A stretch of 64,000 bases of DNA, taken from Stenotrophomonas sp. ESTM1D_MKCIP4_1 (lineage in GTDB: Bacteria; Pseudomonadota; Gammaproteobacteria; Xanthomonadales; Xanthomonadaceae). The notes beneath the pieces were generated by a model, which saw nothing but the letters and a program-made list of their open reading frames with translations, made no database searches and had not been told where the DNA came from. Each line of letters begins with the position of its first letter. Within the stretch, counting starts at the first letter, position 1. The stretch spans positions 3,926,684 through 3,990,683 of the forward strand of contig NZ_CP026004.1 of the NCBI RefSeq assembly GCF_003086895.1, read 5' to 3'. Shown one piece after another: positions 1 through 7,010 of the stretch. The position numbers were made by a program, and so were the translations under genes.

Positions 1-590
<590 letters not shown>

Positions 591-619
591 TCAGGGGATG
601 AAGCAGGTCGCGCCGGGGC

Positions 620-907
620 TCAGCCGATGATGGCGAGCACGTCGTCTTCGCGCAGGACCTTGTACTCGACGCCTTCGCTCTTGTACGAACTGCCGGCGTA
701 CTGGCCGTAGATGACCTTGTCGCCAACCTTCAGCGACGGAGCGCGCACGCTACCGTTGTCCAGGGCCTTGCCCGGGCCGACGGCCACGACTTCACCCTTG
801 GTGGACTTTTCCTTGGCCGAATCCGGAATGACGATGCCGCCGGCGGAGATTTCGTCGGCTTCGATCGGCTTGACCACAACGCGGTCGTGCAGCGGCTTGA
901 TGCTCAT
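620..907 (-). CDS. groES: Co-chaperonin GroES
   Basis: A 95-residue co-chaperonin that caps GroEL. It begins [19 protein letters not shown] and contains the mobile-loop segment [20 protein letters not shown] (here [16 protein letters not shown], about residues 19-34) and the conserved [12 protein letters not shown] region. The length matches the family. It is the first gene of the groESL operon; a CIRCE-like inverted repeat and a sigma-32-like promoter lie within 145 bases upstream of its ATG. Confidence 0.98.
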   Translation of the reverse strand: MSIKPLHDRVVVKPIEADEISAGGIVIPDSAKEKSTKGEVVAVGPGKALDNGSVRAPSLKVGDKVIYGQYAGSSYKSEGVEYKVLREDDVLAIIG

Positions 908-953
908 GAGAGACCTCTTAAGTTATTGATTGGTCTGAAAAAGTCTGGCGATG

Positions 954-980
954 TTAGCACTCACCCAGGGTGACTGCCAG
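954..980 (-). promoter_or_regulatory. CIRCE-like operator (HrcA site) upstream of groES
   Basis: On the plus strand the left arm is a perfect TTAGCACTC, followed by a 9-base spacer and the degenerate right arm GACTGCCAG (consensus GAGTGCTAA). This matches the CIRCE layout of 9-9-9 recognised by the HrcA repressor, but only one arm is intact. It lies 47-73 bases upstream of the groES start, where CIRCE usually sits in the groESL leader. HrcA control of groESL is known in related Xanthomonas; its use here is inferred. Confidence 0.75.
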
Positions 981-1021
981 CATTGCGTGTGAAAAAGCCC
1001 GACAGGTCGGGAGCAGGACAG

Positions 1022-1049
1022 AGATGGAGCTGCCCCGGGACCTTTCAAG
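1022..1049 (-). promoter_or_regulatory. Sigma-32-type heat-shock promoter for groESL
   Basis: Reading the minus strand, CTTGAA (1049-1044) is followed after 15 bases by TCCATCT (1028-1022). The sigma-32 consensus is CTTGAA then about 13-17 bases then CCCATNT, so the -35 is exact and the -10 differs at one base. Transcription would start near 1015, placing the CIRCE-like element in the leader. rpoH, which encodes sigma-32, is at 51958-52842 in this same window. Confidence 0.6.
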
Positions 1050-1230
1050 CCCCGCCCCGTAAAATTTTTTGACGGTGGGCTGCGCTGGCCGCGCCCCGCT
1101 GCGGCAGGCGGGTTTCCCAGTTTTTGGTGACCCACGTCGCAGTGTCAGATATCTGACGTTCAGTTACGACAAAGTGTCACGCGTTCGGCCTTAGGCTCGG
1201 CCCGGCATTCCCAATCACAAGGAGTAGTCG

Positions 1231-3048
1231 ATGCGATTGCTGTCCCCGCTCGCCGCCGCCTGCCTGCTGGCGCTGGCCGCCGCGCCGGTCCAGGCCGAGG
1301 TCTTCATCAACGAACTGCACTACGACGACAGCACCCCGGCCGGTGATGTCGGCGAAGCCATTGAAGTGGTCGCCACCGCTGGCGAGGACCTGTCCGGCTA
1401 CCGGCTGTACCTGTACAACGGCGCCAACGCTTCGGCGGCCGTGGTGTACGCCAACAACCCGGTGCCGGCCGGCAGCGCTGCCGGTTGCGGCAGCGCCACC
1501 ATTGCCGTGGTCAATTACCCCACCAACGGCATCCAGAACGGCCCCAATGACGGCATCGCCCTGGTCGACGCCAGCGGCAAGGTGGTCCAGTTCCTCAGCT
1601 ACGAGGGCGCCATCACCGCCTCCGGTGGCCCCGCGGCGGGCATGACCAGCCAGAACATTCCGGTGGCCGAGACCAACAGCACCGCGCCGGGCACCTCGCT
1701 GCAGCTGACCGGCAGCGGCAGCCAGTACGCCCACTTCACCTGGGCCGAGTCGGCCGGGCAGACCTTCGGCCGCTGCAACACCAACCAGACCTTCAGTGGC
1801 GGTGGCACCCCGGGCGGCCCGAACACACCGCCGTCGGTCACCACCACCACCCCGGCGCAGGGCAGCAGCACCTTCCCGGCGGCGGCCGATCTGGAAGTGG
1901 TGTTCAGTGAAACGGTCACCCTGGCCAGCGGCGCCTTCGCCCTGAGCTGCGGCCGATCCGGCAGCGTGCCGCTGACCTGGCCGGGCAGTGGCAGGACCGT
2001 GAAGCTGTCGACCAATACCGCGCTGGTGGCCGGCGAGGCCTGCCGCTTCGACATCCGCGCCGCGCGCATCACCGACAACCAGGGCGCGCACCCGGCTGCT
2101 GACAGCCGCATCGCCTTTACCGTGGCCAGCACCACCGGCAACCCGGACCCGGGTAATCCGGACCCCGGCAACCCCGGTAACCCGGGCACGCCGGAGGGCT
2201 ACTACTCCAAGGTGAACACCTCCAGCGCCAGCCAGCTGCGCTGCTCGCTGCACGAGACCATCAAGGGCCACACCGCCTACCCGTACAGCGGCTCGGGCAC
2301 GAGCACCTGGACCATCCTGGAGATTGCCGACGAAGACCCGAACAACAGCGGCAAGATCCTCGATGCCTACCGCAACCACAGCTACACCAAGGTGAGCAGC
2401 CGCGCGGGCACGGGCAGCGGCCTGACCTACAACCGCGAGCACACCTGGCCGAACTCGCTGGGCTTTGCCAGCACCACCGGCGACAAGGGCCTGCCGTACG
2501 CCCCGTACACCGACACCCACATGCTGTACCTGACCGATGCGCAGTGGAATGCCGACCGCGGCAACAAGCCGTTCGGCAAGTGCGATGCCAGCTGCGGCGA
2601 GCGCGCCACCGAGGCCAACAACGGCCAGGGCGGCGGCAGCGGCGGCTACCCGGGCAATTCCAACTGGGTGCGTACCCCCGACGGCAATACCGGCACCTTC
2701 GAGGTATGGGGCAAGCGCAAGGGCGATATGGCGCGTGCGGTGATGTACATGGCCATCCGTTATGAGGGCGGCAAGGATGCGGCCACCGGCCAGTCCGAAC
2801 CGGACCTGGAACTGACCGACGACCGCAGCAAGATCGTCAAGACCAGCAGTTCGCCGGCCTACATGGGCCTGCTGTCGACCTTGATCGACTGGCACCTGTC
2901 CGACCCGCCGGATGATGCCGAGCGTGCGCGAAATGATGTGATCTACAGCTTCCAGGGCAACCGCAACCCGTTCATCGACCACCCCGAGTGGGCCACCCCG
3001 GCCCTGTTCACCTCGGCAAAACCGGCCACCTGCCAGCTGGCCAACTGA
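1231..3048 (+). CDS. Secreted endonuclease I-family nuclease with lamin-tail and Ig-like domains
   Basis: A 605-residue exported protein. A clear signal peptide (MRLLSPLAAACLLALAAAPVQA, cleavage expected before EVF) is followed by a lamin-tail-type domain (about residues 22-175, starting VFINELHYDD), an Ig-like domain (about 200-300), a Gly/Pro/Asn/Asp linker (about 303-325), and a C-terminal endonuclease I/NucM domain. The nuclease signature NREHTWPNS starts at residue 401, with His404 the likely catalytic residue; DTHMLYLTD and NRNPFIDHPEWA follow and are typical of the family. It probably degrades extracellular DNA or RNA for nutrients. It is monocistronic as far as can be seen, with AAGGAG before the ATG. 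Confidence 0.9.
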   Translation: MRLLSPLAAACLLALAAAPVQAEVFINELHYDDSTPAGDVGEAIEVVATAGEDLSGYRLYLYNGANASAAVVYANNPVPAGSAAGCGSATIAVVNYPTNGIQNGPNDGIALVDASGKVVQFLSYEGAITASGGPAAGMTSQNIPVAETNSTAPGTSLQLTGSGSQYAHFTWAESAGQTFGRCNTNQTFSGGGTPGGPNTPPSVTTTTPAQGSSTFPAAADLEVVFSETVTLASGAFALSCGRSGSVPLTWPGSGRTVKLSTNTALVAGEACRFDIRAARITDNQGAHPAADSRIAFTVASTTGNPDPGNPDPGNPGNPGTPEGYYSKVNTSSASQLRCSLHETIKGHTAYPYSGSGTSTWTILEIADEDPNNSGKILDAYRNHSYTKVSSRAGTGSGLTYNREHTWPNSLGFASTTGDKGLPYAPYTDTHMLYLTDAQWNADRGNKPFGKCDASCGERATEANNGQGGGSGGYPGNSNWVRTPDGNTGTFEVWGKRKGDMARAVMYMAIRYEGGKDAATGQSEPDLELTDDRSKIVKTSSSPAYMGLLSTLIDWHLSDPPDDAERARNDVIYSFQGNRNPFIDHPEWATPALFTSAKPATCQLAN

Positions 3049-3115
3049 CCGCGCAACGCAGCGGTCCACGCCGCCGCCGGGCCTCGACCCGGCGGCGGCC
3101 CTATACTCGGCGGTC

Positions 3116-3454
3116 ATGTCGACCGTCGATCCCATCCTGCTGCTGTTGACCACCTGCCCGGACCGGGCCAGTGCCGAGCGCATCGCGCACGCGCTGGTCG
3201 GTGAACACCTGGCGGCGTGTGTCACCCGTCTGGATGGCGCGCAGTCGACCTACCGCTGGCAGGGCGAAGTCACCACCGACGCCGAACTGCAGTTGCTGGT
3301 GAAAACCACGGCGAGCCGCGTCGATGACGCAATCGCCCGCATCGTCGAACTGCATCCGTATGAACTCCCGGAGTGCATCGCGGTCGAAACCCGGGCCGGC
3401 CTGCCGGCGTATCTGGACTGGATCCGGGCGCAGACCCGGGAGGACACCGATTGA
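3116..3454 (+). CDS. cutA: Divalent-cation tolerance protein CutA
   Basis: A 112-residue small trimeric cytoplasmic protein, originally linked to copper tolerance. It has the family landmarks ACVTRLDGAQSTYRWQGEV (about residues 33-51), LLVKTT and HPYELPECIAV near the C-terminus. Its stop codon overlaps the dsbD start by one base (TGATG), so the two are translationally coupled. Adjacent cutA and dsbD (also called cutA2/dipZ) is a long-known arrangement in proteobacteria. Confidence 0.95.
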   Translation: MSTVDPILLLLTTCPDRASAERIAHALVGEHLAACVTRLDGAQSTYRWQGEVTTDAELQLLVKTTASRVDDAIARIVELHPYELPECIAVETRAGLPAYLDWIRAQTREDTD

Positions 3455-5805
3455 TGAAGTTGTTTGCTCGTGGCGCCGCGCTGTGCGCTCTGCTGTGGCT
3501 GGCCCTGCCGGCCTTCGCGCTGGATGAGAAGGACCTGCTGCCGGTCGACCAGGCCTTCGCGCTGACGGCCAGTGCGCCCGAACGGGGCCAGATCCAACTG
3601 CAGTTCAAGATCGCCCCCGGCTACTACCTCTACCGCCACCGCACCAGCGTCAAGGCCGACCCGGCCTTCAATGCCGGTGCCCTGCAGATGCCGGCCGGCG
3701 ACAAGCACCACGATGATTTCTTCGGTGAGGTGGAAACCTACCGCGAACGCCTGCAGGCCACCCTGCCCGGTGCGCCGACCGATGCGGCCGGCACCATCAG
3801 CCTGGAAGTGCGCTACCAGGGCTGCGCCGATGCCGGCGTGTGCTACCCGCCGCAGAAGCGCGTGGTGCAGGTGGCCCTGCCCGGTGCCAGTGGCAAGGCC
3901 GCGCTGCGCACCGCGCGCGCGACCGGGGTGAGCCCGTTCAACAACCCGCTGGCCGGTAGCGGAGGTGGCCTGCGCCTGCCGGGCAGCGGCAACACGCAGG
4001 CGCTTCCGCTGCCGTCGGAACAGGCGTTCGGCTTCGATGCCATCGCCAGCGACGGCAATACGCTGCTGCTGCGCTTCACCCCTGCACCGGGCTACTACCT
4101 GTACCGCGACCGCACCTCGCTGAAGCTGGAAGGCAGCACCGGCGTGCTGGCCGACAAGCCGCGCTGGCCGGCCGCGCAGGCGCACCGCGACGAGCACTTT
4201 GGCGATGTCTCGGTGTACTTCAACCAGGTGGAGGTACCGGTGCCGCTGCGCCGCACGCGCACCGGGGCGATGGACAGCACCCTGGTGGTGACCTTCCAGG
4301 GCTGCCAGACCGATGGCATCTGCTACCCGCCGATGACCCGCCGGGTGAAGCTGTCCATTCCCGCCGGCACCGTGGCGGCCGCCGGCCAGACCACGGCGGA
4401 GGCGGTGCCCGCCGCAGCCGGCGAAGGCCCGCGCGGAGATGCCGATGGCACCCCGCGTCGCCTGCTGCCGACCGTGCCCAACGATGCCGCCGACGGCGCC
4501 ACTGACGGCGCCCCCGGTGCGGATGCCTTCGCCGCCGATGCACAGCAGGACAATGCCAAGCGCACCAAGCCGCCGGGCAGCGTGCCCAAGACCGACAGCT
4601 CGCTGCTGTGGGTGCTGCTGCTGGCGCTGGGCGGTGGCCTGGTGCTGAACCTGATGCCCTGCGTGCTGCCGATCCTGTCGCTGAAGGTGCTGAGCCTGGC
4701 GCAGAGCGGTGAAAGCGCCGAACGCGCCCGCAGCCATGCCATGTGGTACACGCTGGGCGTGCTGGTGGCCTTTGCGGTGATCGGCGCGCTGATGGTGGGC
4801 CTGCGCATGCTCGGCAATGCGGTGGGCATCGGCTTCCAGCTGCAGCACCCGGGCGTGGTGGCTGCGCTGGCGTACATCATGTTCGCCGTCGGCCTGAGCC
4901 TGTCCGGTGTGTTCACCATGGGCGGCGGCATCGGCAACTTCGGCCAGTCGCTGGCCCGCCGCAGCGGCCCGGCCGGTGATTTCTTCACGGGTGTGCTGGC
5001 CTGCGTGGTCGGCAGTGCCTGCGTGGGTCCGTTCTTCGGCCCGGCGGTGGCCTATGCCTTCGTGGCGCCGCCGATCGCGGCGATGCTGGTATTCCTGTTC
5101 CTCGGCCTGGGCCTGGCCCTGCCGTTCCTGCTGATCGGCTTCGTGCCGGCCCTGGCGCGCCGCCTGCCCAAGCCCGGCCCGTGGATGGAAACGCTGAAGC
5201 ACGTGCTGGCCTTCCCGATGTATGCCGCCGCACTGTGGCTGCTGTGGGTGCTGGGCAAGCAGCGTGGCGTGGACGGCATGGCGCTGGCCCTGGGTGGCCT
5301 GCTGCTGCTGACCGCCGGCCTGTGGCTGTTCGAGACCAGCCGCTGGCGCAGCAAGCGCGGCGCCAGCCTGCTGGGGGTGCTGCTGGCCCTGGCCGCGCTG
5401 GGCCCGGTATGGGGTGTGACCCAGCTGGCCCCGCCGGCACGTGCCGCCCAGGCTGCCAGCGACAACGTGGTGGATTACTCGCCGCAGATGCTGGACCGCC
5501 TGCGTGCGGACAACCGCGTGGTGTTCGTGAACATGACCGCCGACTGGTGCGTGAGCTGCAAGGCCAACGAACGCGCGGTGCTGTCGCGCCCGGAGTTCAA
5601 GGAACTGCTCAAGCGCACCAACGCGGTGTACATGCGTGGCGACTACACCAACGTGGACCCGCAGATCACCGCGTTCCTGGATGAGCACAAGGCCGTGGGC
5701 GTGCCGCTGTACGTGGTGTACGGCCCCGGCGCACCGCCGACCGTGCTGCCGACCCTGTTGACCCAGGCCCTGGTGGAAGAAGCGCTGCTGCGCACCGCCC
5801 GATGA
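3454..5805 (+). CDS. dsbD: Thiol:disulfide interchange protein DsbD with duplicated N-terminal domain
   Basis: Inner-membrane electron carrier moving reductant from cytoplasmic thioredoxin to periplasmic partners. The ATG at 3454 is chosen because it overlaps the cutA stop and gives a signal peptide (MKLFARGAALCALLWLALPAFA). The 783-residue product is far longer than the roughly 565 of E. coli DsbD because it has two tandem DsbD-alpha domains: residues about 25-150 with Cys124/Cys130 and about 185-305 with Cys284/Cys290, each in a CxxxG(V/I)CYPP context. A low-complexity linker (about 306-385) leads to the eight-helix membrane domain (Cys403 in NLMPCVLP; Cys523 in SACVGP) and a C-terminal thioredoxin domain with WCVSC (Cys699/Cys702). 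All six expected redox cysteines are present, plus an extra alpha pair. Confidence 0.95.
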   Translation: MKLFARGAALCALLWLALPAFALDEKDLLPVDQAFALTASAPERGQIQLQFKIAPGYYLYRHRTSVKADPAFNAGALQMPAGDKHHDDFFGEVETYRERLQATLPGAPTDAAGTISLEVRYQGCADAGVCYPPQKRVVQVALPGASGKAALRTARATGVSPFNNPLAGSGGGLRLPGSGNTQALPLPSEQAFGFDAIASDGNTLLLRFTPAPGYYLYRDRTSLKLEGSTGVLADKPRWPAAQAHRDEHFGDVSVYFNQVEVPVPLRRTRTGAMDSTLVVTFQGCQTDGICYPPMTRRVKLSIPAGTVAAAGQTTAEAVPAAAGEGPRGDADGTPRRLLPTVPNDAADGATDGAPGADAFAADAQQDNAKRTKPPGSVPKTDSSLLWVLLLALGGGLVLNLMPCVLPILSLKVLSLAQSGESAERARSHAMWYTLGVLVAFAVIGALMVGLRMLGNAVGIGFQLQHPGVVAALAYIMFAVGLSLSGVFTMGGGIGNFGQSLARRSGPAGDFFTGVLACVVGSACVGPFFGPAVAYAFVAPPIAAMLVFLFLGLGLALPFLLIGFVPALARRLPKPGPWMETLKHVLAFPMYAAALWLLWVLGKQRGVDGMALALGGLLLLTAGLWLFETSRWRSKRGASLLGVLLALAALGPVWGVTQLAPPARAAQAASDNVVDYSPQMLDRLRADNRVVFVNMTADWCVSCKANERAVLSRPEFKELLKRTNAVYMRGDYTNVDPQITAFLDEHKAVGVPLYVVYGPGAPPTVLPTLLTQALVEEALLRTAR

Positions 5806-6359
5806 ACTGGCAACGGCCGGCACTGCTGTGGACAGCGGTGCTGGCCGCCGGCCTTGGGCTGTGGGCGGGGCACCGGTTGACGCCTGCGCCTGCGCCGCCG
5901 GTTGCTACGCCGGCTGTCGCCACGCCGCTGATTCCCGTCCTGCGCGCGGGGGATGCGTTGCCGCCGCTGGTGCTGCCTGGGCTGGACGGGCAGGCGCTGG
6001 ATCTGCGCCAGCATTTCCAAGGCCGGCCGCTGCTGGTGAACGTCTGGGCCAGCTGGTGCGGGCCGTGCATCGAGGAAATGCCCGAGCTGGCGCGCTTTGC
6101 CGACGTGCAGGGCGTGCACGGCGTGCAGGTGCTGGGCGTGGCGCTGGATACACCGGAGGGCGTGGCTGCATTCCTGCAGCGCGTGCCGGTGAGCTACCCC
6201 ATCGTGCTGGACACCCCCGGCCCCCGCGATGCCAGCGTGCAACTGGGCAATGCGCAGGGCCTGCTGCCGTACAGCGTGTTGTTTGATGCACAGGGGCGGA
6301 TGGTGAAGGCCAAGCTGGGGCCGTTCGAGCACGGCGAGATTGCCAACTGGGTGAAGTGA
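5802..6359 (+). CDS. TlpA/ResA-type membrane-anchored thioredoxin
   Basis: A 185-residue periplasmic thiol-disulfide oxidoreductase. An N-terminal hydrophobic segment (about residues 5-22, uncleaved anchor or signal) precedes a Pro/Ala linker and a TlpA-like domain with NVWASWCGPCIEEMPEL. WCGPC is the active site, and a cis-Pro loop (GLLPYSVLFD) lies near the C-terminus. Its ATG overlaps the dsbD stop by four bases (ATGA), so it is very likely a redox partner reduced by DsbD, perhaps in cytochrome c maturation or copper handling. No specific TlpA subfamily can be assigned. Confidence 0.92.
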   Translation: MNWQRPALLWTAVLAAGLGLWAGHRLTPAPAPPVATPAVATPLIPVLRAGDALPPLVLPGLDGQALDLRQHFQGRPLLVNVWASWCGPCIEEMPELARFADVQGVHGVQVLGVALDTPEGVAAFLQRVPVSYPIVLDTPGPRDASVQLGNAQGLLPYSVLFDAQGRMVKAKLGPFEHGEIANWVK

Positions 6360-6365
6360 GGGTGT

Positions 6366-6903
6366 TGTTGCAGGGCTTGCAGCCCTGTACCTGCTCAATG
6401 CAACGGCAACGTCAAAGGCCGAAGCGGGCTTTCCGTGGGATGGCGAGGCGGTGTGGGCTTGCAGGACACGCCGTAAACCCATCCATGGGGGCTCGTAGGC
6501 GCCATCCATGGCGCCTGCGGTCCTGCAAGCCCACACCGCCCCACCTCTGACAGATTCCTGCGGCCGTGGGTAACGGCGACCGCTGGAACGCTCAGCTTTT
6601 GGTAGGTGTCGACCTTGGCCGACACGATTTTTCTGTCAGAAATCAAATGAATTCATCCGTGCCGACCAACGGTCGGCACCCACCAAAGCAGAATGCCGTT
6701 CCGACAGATCGCAGGAAACTGTCGAAAGCGGGGTGTGTCCGGTTGAGGGGGGGTGAGCGCCATGGATGGCGCGACCGAGGCTACATGGACGTATTCACGC
6801 CGTCCCCCTCGACCGGACCCACCCCGCCATCCCACGGAAAGCCAGCTTTTGAAGTTGACGTTGCTGTGGCTTGAAGCGGGTGCAGGGCTGCAAGCCCTGC
6901 AAC
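6366..6903. repeat. Composite block of inverted repetitive elements, no gene
   Basis: No convincing gene lies between 6360 and 7010. The block is bounded by related sequences in opposite orientation: the left edge begins TTGCAGGGCTTGCAGCCCTG and the right edge ends with a near reverse complement of it. Further in, GCTTTCCGTGGGATGGCG (left, about 6428-6445) recurs inverted at about 6829-6845. Nested within is a perfect 21-bp inverted repeat (6447-6467 with 6520-6540) around a GTAG-type palindrome carrying GGCGCCATCCATGGCGCC. A second GTAG-type palindrome with GTGCCGACCAACGGTCGGCAC lies near 6660. The pattern looks like two copies of a roughly 170-base genome repeat facing each other. Confidence 0.8.
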
Positions 6904-6937
6904 GAAACCCTCCTTGACCGTAGCCCGTCCGCGCCCG

Positions 6938-6959
6938 GAGAATTACGGGATTAATTCTC
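6938..6959. promoter_or_regulatory. Palindromic Fur-like site before the PepSY reductase gene
   Basis: GAGAATTA and TAATTCTC form a perfect 8-bp inverted repeat separated by six bases, ending 51 bases before the ATG at 7011. The half-site and the following CATTTG resemble the TAATTCTCATTTG found upstream of the FecI gene at about 32446, which supports a shared iron-responsive regulator such as Fur. The spacing differs from the classical 19-bp Fur box, so the assignment is tentative. Confidence 0.5.
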
Positions 6960-7010
6960 ATTTGCTGTTGCGCAGGATGCGGGCGGCAGCCTAGACGGCC
7001 TCTCTCCCCG

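Noticed and set aside
3250..5823. An 857-codon minus-strand open frame over cutA and dsbD.
   Set aside because: It covers two clearly identified genes and is extremely His/Gln/Arg-rich, so it is an antisense shadow.
6356..6874. Small open frames in the gene-free block before 7011.
   Set aside because: They translate inverted repeats, lack ribosome sites and show no family resemblance.
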